DNA of 8,798 nucleotides, from positions 1-8,798 of the forward strand of contig JBMFVW010000038.1 in assembly GCA_049965795.1 (NCBI GenBank), given 5' to 3'. The translations under genes were made by a program, and so were the position numbers. Shown in pieces: positions 1 to 6,631 of this stretch. Under the pieces are notes generated by a model that had not been told where the DNA came from, made no database searches, and saw only the letters and a program-made list of their open reading frames with translations. Every line of letters begins with the position of its first letter. Position 1 is the first letter of the stretch. This DNA comes from Acidulodesulfobacterium_A sp049965795 (lineage in GTDB: Bacteria > SZUA-79 > Acidulodesulfobacterales > Acidulodesulfobacteraceae).

Positions 1-26
1 AGGGGAGCTGAAAACTAGAAAATTGA

Positions 27-32
27 AAGGAG
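27..32 (+). promoter_or_regulatory. Shine-Dalgarno site of the OsmC-like gene
   Basis: AAGGAG lies 8 nt before the TTG at 41. This strong site supports TTG as the start codon, since no ATG is available at the N-terminus before the conserved core. Confidence 0.75.
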
Positions 33-40
33 AATAATAA

Positions 41-499
41 TTGGACGAAGCGGAATTAGTCAATGTCAAGGTTAAACATTTACATAATTTGCAAAATCAG
101 ATTATTACGGAAAAACATACGATAATAACTGACGAGCCGGAGGCTTCGGGAGGCGACGAACTTGCGGTTAATCCTATCGAGCTTGTGCTTGGAGGAGAAG
201 GTTCTTGCACTATTTCCGTGCTAATGATGTTTGCAAAAAGAATGAAGTACGACCTGCAGGGCGTAGAAATAAATCTCACTCACAAAAGAGTCAGAGTCGA
301 AGAACTAAAGGAATCAGGGATTGCAATAGACGACGAAAGGGGTTATGTCCATAAAATAGAAAAAAAGATAAAATTTATAGGAAATTTAGACGACGACCAG
401 ATAGAAGAGCTTCAGAGGGTTTCGCAGAGATGTCCTGTGCATACCATGATAGAAAAACGGACATATTTTGAAATTTCATTCGATAATTCGGAAACATAG
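41..499 (+). CDS. OsmC/Ohr-superfamily protein, two-cysteine type
   Basis: A 152-residue cytosolic protein of the OsmC fold. Family members with two conserved cysteines are thiol-dependent peroxidases, or related proteins of unknown substrate. Visible signatures are GGEGSCTISVLMMFAKRM (residues 51-68), with the first cysteine C56 at the start of the long central helix, and SQRCPVHTMIEK (residues 128-139), with the second cysteine C131. The RCPVH motif and the P-x-E-L segment before the first cysteine resemble the less-characterised YhfA-like OsmC branch more than classical Ohr, so a specific peroxide substrate should not be assigned. The length is normal for the family. Translation starts at TTG behind AAGGAG. 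The TAG stop lies inside a long palindrome. A promoter-like region follows, so the gene is probably transcribed separately from tilS and the genes after it. The fold assignment is firm; the substrate is unknown. Confidence 0.9.
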   Translation: MDEAELVNVKVKHLHNLQNQIITEKHTIITDEPEASGGDELAVNPIELVLGGEGSCTISVLMMFAKRMKYDLQGVEINLTHKRVRVEELKESGIAIDDERGYVHKIEKKIKFIGNLDDDQIEELQRVSQRCPVHTMIEKRTYFEISFDNSET

Positions 500-547
500 G
501 GAAAAGGTGCCAGATTTTTTTTAGGTAATCTGACACCTTTTCCCTAT
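496..547. repeat. Long near-perfect palindrome overlapping the OsmC stop codon
   Basis: The arms 496-516 and 527-547 are reverse complements over 21 positions with one mismatch (C510 opposite A533). They enclose a 10-nt, T-rich loop (517-526). The outer arm reads ATAGGGAAAAGGTG and the inner arm ends CAGATT. The TAG stop codon (497-499) is part of the left arm. The RNA would form a very stable hairpin, so it could end or attenuate transcription, but no U-run follows the right arm, so it is not a classical intrinsic terminator. The size and sequence resemble dispersed REP-like palindromes associated with IS200-like (RAYT) transposases; that link is inference. Confidence 0.8.
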
Positions 548-573
548 CGGCAATTTTGGGTTTAAAAATCCGG

Positions 574-602
574 TTGAAATTTTTTGAAATAAAATATAAA
601 AT
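574..602 (+). promoter_or_regulatory. Candidate sigma70-type promoter for the small ORF and tilS
   Basis: TTGAAA (574-579) is followed after 17 nt by TAAAAT (597-602), each one base off consensus, at ideal spacing. A second TTGAAA at 584-589 has TATAGA 16 nt further on (606-611). The site lies just after the long palindrome and 44 nt before the small ORF. Such matches arise easily in AT-rich DNA, so the call rests mainly on spacing and position. Confidence 0.35.
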
Positions 603-645
603 TTATATAGATATATTTTAAATCATTAAAAAAAGAGGTTTGTAT

Positions 646-804
646 ATGTCGGTTGTCAGTGTTACATCTACGCCTACCAGTACCATAGATACTAATTACC
701 AGCAGATTATTCAAAATGCTCCGCCGATAAAAATAGAATTGCCAAATACTCCGTCTTCCGTTTCGATTCAGCAGTCAAACGGCAATATAAATATTCATGT
801 TTGA
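646..804 (+). CDS. Unrecognised 52-residue small protein, S/T/N/Q-rich
   Basis: A 52-codon ORF starts with ATG, preceded by GAGG (635-638) at 7-nt spacing, and ends at TGA 26 nt before the tilS start. The predicted peptide begins MSVVSVTSTPTSTIDTNYQQ and ends NGNINIHV. It is rich in Ser, Thr, Asn, Gln, Pro and Ile, has no cysteine, tryptophan or phenylalanine, and shows no signal peptide or membrane helix. I do not recognise a family. Evidence that it is real: a good ribosome site, a promoter-like sequence 44 nt upstream, and placement in what would otherwise be a gap of more than 280 nt between the palindrome and tilS. Against: short length and low-complexity composition. A leader peptide or a small phage- or motility-type protein cannot be ruled in or out. 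Confidence 0.5.
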   Translation: MSVVSVTSTPTSTIDTNYQQIIQNAPPIKIELPNTPSSVSIQQSNGNINIHV

Positions 805-830
805 CGGATAACTTTTAATAAATTTATAAA

Positions 831-2381
831 TTGGATAAAATCAGCTCTTCTTTCCTCGATAAATTAATTAAAACGGTAAGAAGTTTTAATCTTCTCGCTT
901 GGGGAGAAAGAGTCGTGGTTGCGGTAAGCGGCGGGGTAGATTCGTCCGTTCTTCTTTTTTCGCTATACCAATTAAGACATTATTTCGGAATATCGCCCGC
1001 CTGCGCTTCATTCGACCATAAAATAAGATCAGATTCAGGACAAGACGTAATATTCGTCAAAGATATATGTAAAAATCTTTCCATACCTTTTTTTTCCGGA
1101 AGCGGCGACGTAAAATTATACGCAAAAGAAAATAAATTGAATCTTGAAGAATCTGCGAGGATTTTGCGGTATAATTTTCTATTAAAAACCGCTCGTGATT
1201 TTCATGCCGAAAAAATTGCGGTTGCCCACCATTCAGACGATTTTGCAGAAAACGTAATTATGAGGCTTATTACGGGATCCGGAGCCGGAGCTATATCGGG
1301 TTTTCAAGCAAAATCCGGACAGGTGGTAAGACCGCTTATAAACCATTCTAAATCCGAAATATTGGAATTTGCCGATAAAAATTCGATAAAATTCACCGAA
1401 GATTACACCAATAAAGATACTAAAATTTTAAGAAATTTCGTGAGGTTAAATATTCTGCCATCTTTTAAAGCAGTTAATCCTTCGTTCTTAAATACGGTTA
1501 GAAATACGGCTGAAATATTAAAAAAAGACGACGATTTTATCGGAAAAATATCGCTTAAAATTTTTAAAGACATAGCCGAACCTATAAATAACGGAAAAAT
1601 TTATTTTAAAAAAAAGGATTTATCCGGATTGGACGAACCCGTGCTTTATCGGATATTAAAGTTTTCCGTTTTAGAAATATATAAAAGTATTCCGGAAAAT
1701 AAAAATAACTTTTTTATAAAAAAACCGATAATTTATTATAATAAATTTAAAGCATTTGTTGAACTTATAAAATCAGAAAAACCTAACGCTTTTTTTTACA
1801 TCGGAAACCTTATAGAACTCGGCAATGAGTATGACAAGATTTTTATCGGATATACAGCATCGGCAGGCTCGTTAAGATTTAAATCAGTTGAATTTAATCC
1901 CGCCGAATCTGTTAAAAACAGGGAATCCGGCGCCGCTTTGCGCTATAACTATAATAAATATGAATATATAATCAAAAAAATGCAGTCCCCTTTAAAAACC
2001 GTTTTAAAAATCAAAGAAATAAACAAGACGTTTTATATTGAAAACGTCAATGCGTCCCGCGGAGACGAAATAATAAATAGAATAATAAACAAAGAATTTA
2101 TTTTTGAACCGGACTCGGTTTATTTTGATTACGATAAACTAAGTTTTCCCGTTACTGTAAGAAACTTTAAAGAAGGCGACAGATTCATTCCTCTCGGTAT
2201 GAAAGGCGTTAAAAAATTGAAGGAATATTTTATAGACAAAAAAGTTCCGGTTAAAATAAGGAAAATAATTCCGATAGTTATGTTCGGCGGTAATATAGTA
2301 TGGGTTTCTTTAAACGAGATAAGCGATGATATCAAAATAACGGAATTTACAAAAAACGTCGGAATTATGCGCATAGAATAA
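831..2381 (+). CDS. tilS: tRNA(Ile)-lysidine synthetase TilS
   Basis: An ATP-dependent cytosolic ligase that attaches lysine to C34 of the CAU-anticodon tRNA-Ile so that it reads AUA. The 516-residue protein has the N-type ATP-pyrophosphatase P-loop VAVSGGVDSS (residues 30-39). The second nucleotide/substrate motif AHHSDDFAENVIMRLITGSG (132-151) carries Phe and Asn where DDQAET is more usual. An LRNFVRLNILP segment lies at 200-210. The C-terminal TilS domain contains GDRFIPLGMKGVKKLKEYFIDKK (449-471) and a final IVWV strand. The middle (about 235-430) is divergent and lysine-rich. The TTG start is bounded upstream by an in-frame TAA at 819-821. It has no clear Shine-Dalgarno site, so translation may depend partly on the small ORF just upstream. 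Three 8-nt homopolymer runs lie inside the gene (1088-1095, 1608-1615, 1790-1797), but the frame is intact. AUA codons are frequent in this window, which fits the need for the enzyme. Confidence 0.95.
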   Translation: MDKISSSFLDKLIKTVRSFNLLAWGERVVVAVSGGVDSSVLLFSLYQLRHYFGISPACASFDHKIRSDSGQDVIFVKDICKNLSIPFFSGSGDVKLYAKENKLNLEESARILRYNFLLKTARDFHAEKIAVAHHSDDFAENVIMRLITGSGAGAISGFQAKSGQVVRPLINHSKSEILEFADKNSIKFTEDYTNKDTKILRNFVRLNILPSFKAVNPSFLNTVRNTAEILKKDDDFIGKISLKIFKDIAEPINNGKIYFKKKDLSGLDEPVLYRILKFSVLEIYKSIPENKNNFFIKKPIIYYNKFKAFVELIKSEKPNAFFYIGNLIELGNEYDKIFIGYTASAGSLRFKSVEFNPAESVKNRESGAALRYNYNKYEYIIKKMQSPLKTVLKIKEINKTFYIENVNASRGDEIINRIINKEFIFEPDSVYFDYDKLSFPVTVRNFKEGDRFIPLGMKGVKKLKEYFIDKKVPVKIRKIIPIVMFGGNIVWVSLNEISDDIKITEFTKNVGIMRIE

Positions 2382-2428
2382 TAACGTATTTAGAATGTAA
2401 AATGCAAATAGTTATTGAAAAAAATATA

Positions 2429-2445
2429 TAAATATGACATATTTA
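2429..2445. repeat. Small AT-rich palindrome in the tilS-ftsH gap
   Basis: TAAATATG-A-CATATTTA is an 8-bp inverted repeat around a single central base, in the middle of the 131-nt gap between tilS and ftsH. A TTGAAA lies just upstream (2415-2420) with only poor -10 candidates at a usable distance. It could be an operator near an ftsH promoter or chance in A/T-only sequence. No other feature is visible in this gap apart from the ftsH ribosome site. Confidence 0.3.
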
Positions 2446-2495
2446 ATATATAGCGGTATTAATAAAATCAAAATTAAAATTTAAGCCAAAACCTT

Positions 2496-2502
2496 AAGGG
2501 GG
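2496..2502 (+). promoter_or_regulatory. Shine-Dalgarno site of ftsH
   Basis: AAGGGGG lies 10 nt before the TTG at 2513. It supports the TTG start; the next in-frame ATG falls inside the first membrane helix. Confidence 0.65.
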
Positions 2503-2512
2503 TTAATATAAT

Positions 2513-4402
2513 TTGAATTCGAGAATAAAAAATCTTTTGTTGTGGATATTTATAATTTTTTTGATGATTTTTATCTTCACTATGTTTAATCATCATCCCC
2601 CAAAAATTAAAAAAATAATTTTTTCTGATTTAATTAAAAACGTAAAGTCCGGAAAGGTCAAGAGCGTTACGTTAGAATCCCACGATATATTGGGCGTTTT
2701 TAAGAACGGAAAGAAATTTAAGGCTTACGCGCCTACTTATCCCGGTCTGGTTCCGCTTTTAGAGAAATACAACGTCGCTATAGACGCAAAACCTAAACCC
2801 GGTTCGCCCTGGTATTTGAGTTTTCTTATCGACTGGCTGCCGATGATAATAATCCTCTTTGCATTCTGGTATTTTTTCTGGAGGCAGATGCAGGGGGGCG
2901 CCGGAAAGGCTATGTCTTTCGGAAAATCCAAAGCAAAACTTTTAAACGACGGAACAAACAAGGTTACATTTCAAGACGTAGCCGGTATAGAGGAATCTAA
3001 ACAGGAACTTGAAGAAATAGTCGATTTTTTAAAAGATCCGAAAAAGTTTACCAAACTTGGCGGCAGAATACCGCACGGCGTTCTTTTGGTAGGCCCTCCC
3101 GGAACGGGTAAAACGCTTCTTGCAAAAGCTATAGCCGGAGAGGCGGGCGTTCCGTTTTTCAGCATAAGCGGTTCGGATTTTGTCGAAATGTTTGTGGGCG
3201 TGGGGGCGTCGAGAGTCAGAGACCTTTTTGCCCAGGGTAAGAAAAGCGCTCCGTGTATAATTTTTATAGATGAAATAGATGCCGTCGGAAGACACAGAGG
3301 CGCAGGTTTAGGAGGCGGACACGACGAAAGAGAGCAGACGCTTAACCAGCTTCTTGTAGAAATGGACGGTTTTGAACCTAATGAAGGCGTTATTCTAATA
3401 GCAGCAACTAACAGACCCGATGTTTTAGATCCCGCTCTTTTAAGGCCGGGAAGGTTCGACAGACAGGTAGTAGTTCCAAAGCCCGATATAAAAGGCAGGG
3501 AAGAAATATTAAAGGTGCATATTAAAGACGTGCCTATAAGCCAGGACGTAAACTTAAAAGTAATAGCAAGGGGAACACCGGGATTTTCAGGTGCAGACCT
3601 TGCCAATATGATTAACGAAGCAGCCCTTTTAGCCGCAAGAAAAAACGAAACTTCGGTCAGTATGGCAGACCTTGAAGAAGCTAAAGACAAGGTTATGATG
3701 GGAACCGAAAGAAAGAGTATGGTAATCACCGAAAAAGAAAAGAAAATTACCGCCTACCATGAAGCGGGACATACTCTTGTGGCAAAACTTCTGCCGGATA
3801 CCGACCCTATCCACAAGGTTACGATAATTCCGAGAGGCATGGCGATGGGACTTACCCAGCAGCTTCCAATAGACGAAAAACATAATTACGACAAAGAATA
3901 CCTTCTTAATGAAATAGCTATTTTACTCGGCGGAAGAACGGCCGAAGAGATAATATTCAACCAGATGAGCACCGGAGCTTCAAACGATATAGAAAGAGCT
4001 ACTGATATTGCCAGAAAGATGATTTGCGAATGGGGTATGAGCGAAAAACTGGGACCTATGACTTTCGGAAAAAAAGAAGAGCAGATATTTCTTGGCAGGG
4101 AATTTGCACAGCACAAGGATTATTCCGAATCTACCGCAGTAGCTATAGACCAGGAAGTTAAAGATATTATTACTTCAAATCATGAAAGAGCAAAGAAATT
4201 ATTAACCGAAAACTTAGACATCCTTAAAGACCTGTCGTTAAAGTTAATAGAAAAGGAATCTTTAAGCGGTAAAGAGATAGACGAGATTATTATCGCCCAT
4301 AAACCGGATTACAAAACCAATGAATCCGAGGACGAAAAAGCCGATCAGGCGGAAGGCGGCAAAGGCGGAGAAACCAATGAAGGAATAGACATAGAAGACT
4401 AA
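2513..4402 (+). CDS. ftsH: ATP-dependent zinc metalloprotease FtsH
   Basis: A hexameric membrane-anchored AAA+ protease that degrades misfolded or unneeded membrane and regulatory proteins. The 629-residue order is complete: TM1 (about 8-26), a periplasmic FtsH_ext domain (about 30-103), TM2 (about 105-123), then the AAA+ module. Walker A is GPPGTGKT (194-201), the pore loop is FVG (227-229), Walker B is IIFIDEID (249-256), and the second region of homology is TNRPDVLDPALLRPGRFDRQ (299-318). The M41 peptidase has HEAGH (416-420), giving zinc ligands H416 and H420 and catalytic E417, and D492 in STGASNDIERAT as the likely third ligand. The C-terminus ends in an acidic, glycine-rich tail (about 603-629) with no visible motif. 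The start is TTG behind AAGGGGG. In Gram-negatives FtsH controls LpxC turnover; whether that holds here cannot be read from the sequence. Confidence 0.98.
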   Translation: MNSRIKNLLLWIFIIFLMIFIFTMFNHHPPKIKKIIFSDLIKNVKSGKVKSVTLESHDILGVFKNGKKFKAYAPTYPGLVPLLEKYNVAIDAKPKPGSPWYLSFLIDWLPMIIILFAFWYFFWRQMQGGAGKAMSFGKSKAKLLNDGTNKVTFQDVAGIEESKQELEEIVDFLKDPKKFTKLGGRIPHGVLLVGPPGTGKTLLAKAIAGEAGVPFFSISGSDFVEMFVGVGASRVRDLFAQGKKSAPCIIFIDEIDAVGRHRGAGLGGGHDEREQTLNQLLVEMDGFEPNEGVILIAATNRPDVLDPALLRPGRFDRQVVVPKPDIKGREEILKVHIKDVPISQDVNLKVIARGTPGFSGADLANMINEAALLAARKNETSVSMADLEEAKDKVMMGTERKSMVITEKEKKITAYHEAGHTLVAKLLPDTDPIHKVTIIPRGMAMGLTQQLPIDEKHNYDKEYLLNEIAILLGGRTAEEIIFNQMSTGASNDIERATDIARKMICEWGMSEKLGPMTFGKKEEQIFLGREFAQHKDYSESTAVAIDQEVKDIITSNHERAKKLLTENLDILKDLSLKLIEKESLSGKEIDEIIIAHKPDYKTNESEDEKADQAEGGKGGETNEGIDIED

Positions 4403-4438
4403 TCCAATTTGCGACAGGGACAGAATTGAATTCTGTCC
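4403..4438 (+). repeat. 36-nt palindrome-bearing repeat, copy 1 (ftsH-folP gap)
   Basis: The element starts directly after the ftsH stop codon with TCCAATTTG and ends in a perfect 10-bp inverted repeat, GGACAGAATT / AATTCTGTCC (4418-4427 and 4429-4438), around a central G. Read on the plus strand it matches the reverse complement of 6575-6610 at 34 of 36 positions by eye. The differences are C/T at 4412 and A/G at 4416. It resembles REP-like palindromes spread by IS200-like transposases; that family assignment is inference. It contains an in-frame TTG (4426) that could be mistaken for the folP start. Confidence 0.8.
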
Positions 4439-4450
4439 ATATATTTAAAC

Positions 4451-4454
4451 AAGG
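4451..4454 (+). promoter_or_regulatory. Shine-Dalgarno site deciding the folP start
   Basis: AAGG lies 10 nt before ATG 4465. No comparable site precedes the alternative in-frame TTG at 4426 at a usable distance (the GGGA at 4417-4420 is only 5 nt away and lies in a palindrome arm). Confidence 0.5.
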
Positions 4455-4464
4455 TTTATATTTT

Positions 4465-5688
4465 ATGAAAGCTTATCTTGTCGATATTTTAGACAGTCAT
4501 ATTGCCGGCAGTGAATTATCGCGTATAGGGGTGTCCGCTACAGGCAGAATGATTATGGGGGAAAAATTAAAATATATAATCATAAAACTGAAAAACATAA
4601 ATGCAACCGCTCTCAATATCCTTAAACAGGAAGCACTAGGGATAGGCGCCGAAGTCGCAAACCACAAAGACGTTATAACCGGTAAAATTCCTATTTCAGA
4701 TTCCATTTTATTCGGAACGCCTGTTCAATTAAGAATTATAGTAAAAAAAATTAAATTACAGCAGTTCGGTTTAAACGAACTTTCCAACGAACTTGAAAAT
4801 ATATTAACGGAGTGCGACAGGTCTTTCAAAAAAAACAATCCGAGGAAAATAAAAACAAAAACGCCGGATAAAGATATAATTTTTAACGGTAAGACCTATA
4901 TAATGGGTATTTTAAACGTTACCCCCGACTCTTTTTCAGACGGAGGAAAATTTTACGATTATAAAGATGCGGTAAAAAGAGGCATAGAAATAGAAAAAGA
5001 AGGCGGCGATATTATAGACGTAGGCGGGGAATCGACTAAGCCTTATTCCGAAGAAGTAGATATACGGACTGAAATAGACAGGGTCTGCCCTGTAGTAGAG
5101 CAACTATCTAAAACAGTTTCGATACCTATTTCCGTCGATACCAGAAAGCCGGAAGTCGCAAAGGAAGCATTAAAGTCCGGCGCTTCTATAATAAACGATG
5201 TTTCCGGATTATCTTACGATGCGGAAAATATGGCCAAAGTATTATTGGATTTCGATGCTCCTTACATAATGATGCATTCCAGAGAAAAAAAACCGGAAGA
5301 TATGCAGAAAGATATCGAGCCTTACGACGATATTTTTTTTGAAATACTTATTTATTTTAAAAAAAAATTGGAATATTTAGAGCTTAAAGGCTATAATACG
5401 GACAACGTTATAATAGATCCGGGATTCGGTTTTGCAAAAACCTTAGACGATAATTATAGTCTTTTATCAGGCATTATTTCTTTTAAATCATTGGGCAAAC
5501 CTTTGTTAGCAGGTGTTTCAAGAAAATCTTTCATAAAAAATATAGCTAAAAACGATAAAAATTCTATTTTAAGCGGCAGCGTGGCGCTTGCTTCTTATCT
5601 AAAAATTAAAGGCGCGGACATCGTAAGGGTACACGACGTTAAGCAGACCTTTTCGGCTTTATCTTTGCTGGAAAAGATAAATTTATAA
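4465..5688 (+). CDS. folP: Dihydropteroate synthase with N-terminal extension
   Basis: Condenses 6-hydroxymethyl-dihydropterin pyrophosphate with p-aminobenzoate to give dihydropteroate in folate synthesis. From the ATG chosen here the protein has 407 residues. The TIM-barrel DHPS domain covers about 138-405: MGILNVTPDSFSDGG (147-161), DVGGEST (185-191), SVDTRK (223-228), INDVSG (243-248), DPGFGFAK (318-325), GVSRKSF (350-356) and RVHDV (388-392). All major ligand motifs are present. The loop after GGEST reads KPYSE, where RPGAE or similar is common. The first 130 residues are an extra domain absent from the roughly 280-residue E. coli enzyme. Similar long forms occur in deltaproteobacteria and some Clostridia, and the role of the extension is unknown to me. 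An upstream in-frame TTG (4426) would add 13 residues but sits in the palindrome, so ATG 4465 behind AAGG is preferred. Confidence 0.95.
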   Translation: MKAYLVDILDSHIAGSELSRIGVSATGRMIMGEKLKYIIIKLKNINATALNILKQEALGIGAEVANHKDVITGKIPISDSILFGTPVQLRIIVKKIKLQQFGLNELSNELENILTECDRSFKKNNPRKIKTKTPDKDIIFNGKTYIMGILNVTPDSFSDGGKFYDYKDAVKRGIEIEKEGGDIIDVGGESTKPYSEEVDIRTEIDRVCPVVEQLSKTVSIPISVDTRKPEVAKEALKSGASIINDVSGLSYDAENMAKVLLDFDAPYIMMHSREKKPEDMQKDIEPYDDIFFEILIYFKKKLEYLELKGYNTDNVIIDPGFGFAKTLDDNYSLLSGIISFKSLGKPLLAGVSRKSFIKNIAKNDKNSILSGSVALASYLKIKGADIVRVHDVKQTFSALSLLEKINL

Positions 5689-5735
5689 ATAAAATATAAA
5701 TAAAAATAAACAATATTTTATAGATAAAAGTAAAT

Positions 5736-6557
5736 ATGTTTTCTCTCCTCAATAATTTCGGATGGCGCGACGTATTAGACATAATTATAGTCGCCTTTAT
5801 AATTTACAGGGTTATTACTCTTATTAAAGGCACCGGAGCATTTCAGGTATTAATAGGACTTATTATAGTTTTTGCAATTTTTTTGTTTGCCGTAATATTT
5901 AAACTTTATGCCACAGAGTATATCTTCGGCAATTTTTTAAGTTCTATTATAATAGTCATAATAGTTCTTTTTAGAAACGAGATAAGGCGGGCGCTTATCG
6001 AAGTAGGGAAAAATCCTTTTGCGATCGCACAGAATAAATTAGAAAGAGTAAGCTTAGTGGAAGAAACATCAAAAGCTGTTTTCGAACTTGCTTCAAAAAA
6101 AATAGGGGCGATTATAGTTTTTGAAAGAAACGTATTTCTGGGAGATTATTTAAAAATAGGGGTTAAATTAGATTCTATCGTATCTAAAGAACTTCTTATA
6201 AGCATATTTACTCCGCCTTCCCCTCTTCACGACGGCGCCGTTATAATTCAAAAAGGCAGGATTGCGGCCGCTTCCTGCTACCTTCCGCTTTCTACGGAAG
6301 ACAATATAAGCAAAAAGCTTGGAACGAGACACAGGGCGGCTATAGGTTTGTCGGAACTGACCGATGCGTTTTCCGTAGTAGTTTCCGAAGAAACGGGAAA
6401 GGTTTCTATTATCCGATCAAAAAAAATATCCGGAGTCGAGACTATAGAAGATTTAAGAAACGGACTTTTAAAGCATTTAAAGTATTATGAAGACCACGGT
6501 CATGTTTTTATAAAGTCAATTTCCGATTTGCTCTTCGGAAAATCGGGCGATAAGTAA
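5736..6557 (+). CDS. cdaA: Membrane diadenylate cyclase CdaA (DAC domain)
   Basis: Makes cyclic di-AMP from two ATP at the inner face of the membrane. The 273-residue protein has three predicted N-terminal helices (about 13-30, 36-57 and 66-80), a short linker, and a DAC domain (about 100-260). The catalytic motifs are intact: PLHDGAVII with DGA at 166-168, and GTRHRAAIG with RHR at 198-200. VVSEETGKVSI (215-225) is also family-typical. The length and architecture match CdaA rather than DisA or CdaS. It starts at ATG with only a weak AAAAG ribosome site, 47 nt after folP. It is followed by ybbR and glmM, the standard CdaA module, in which YbbR/CdaR and GlmM bind CdaA and modulate its activity in Firmicutes. 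No c-di-AMP (ydaO-type) riboswitch, c-di-AMP phosphodiesterase or receptor gene is visible here. Confidence 0.96.
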   Translation: MFSLLNNFGWRDVLDIIIVAFIIYRVITLIKGTGAFQVLIGLIIVFAIFLFAVIFKLYATEYIFGNFLSSIIIVIIVLFRNEIRRALIEVGKNPFAIAQNKLERVSLVEETSKAVFELASKKIGAIIVFERNVFLGDYLKIGVKLDSIVSKELLISIFTPPSPLHDGAVIIQKGRIAAASCYLPLSTEDNISKKLGTRHRAAIGLSELTDAFSVVVSEETGKVSIIRSKKISGVETIEDLRNGLLKHLKYYEDHGHVFIKSISDLLFGKSGDK

Positions 6558-6570
6558 ACTAAATAAGAAT

Positions 6571-6610
6571 ACGGGGACAGAATTCAATTCTGTCCCCGTC
6601 ACAAATTGGA
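6571..6610 (-). repeat. Palindrome-bearing repeat, copy 2, inverted (cdaA-ybbR gap)
   Basis: The palindromic part is perfect over 14-bp arms, ACGGGGACAGAATT (6571-6584) and its complement (6586-6599), around a central C. The flank 6600-6610 completes the match to the copy at 4403-4438 in reverse orientation. The palindrome is longer here (14 versus 10 bp), so this looks like the less decayed copy. It begins 13 nt after the cdaA stop. The RNA hairpin would be stable, but no U-run follows, so strong termination is unlikely and read-through into ybbR is expected. Confidence 0.8.
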
Positions 6611-6611
6611 C

Positions 6612-6627
6612 ACAGGATTACAGGATT
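6612..6627 (+). repeat. Tandem ACAGGATT duplication before ybbR
   Basis: Two perfect copies of ACAGGATT lie head to tail, directly after the inverted palindrome repeat. The second copy supplies AGGA (6622-6625), 6 nt before the ybbR ATG, and is the only plausible ribosome site. The sequence is seen directly; the regulatory role is inferred. Confidence 0.6.
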
Positions 6628-6631
6628 AAAA

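Noticed and set aside
1..37. Possible 3' end of an upstream gene (frames ending TAG at 16-18 or TAA at 35-37)
   Set aside because: Only 5 to 11 codons are visible and two frames are equally possible; no protein can be recognised.
2971..3729. Long open frame of 252 codons on the minus strand
   Set aside because: It lies entirely inside ftsH, and its peptide is serine/proline-rich without any motif; it is the antisense reading of the conserved AAA+ region.
5689..5721. Inverted repeat ATAAAATAT / ATATTTTAT in the folP-cdaA gap as a terminator
   Set aside because: It is an A/T-only 9-bp stem with a 15-nt loop and no U-run; too weak to terminate and easily a chance match.
5689..5735. c-di-AMP (ydaO-type) riboswitch or other structured leader before cdaA or elsewhere
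   Set aside because: Gaps in the run are 39-131 nt and AT-rich, and no conserved riboswitch motifs were seen.
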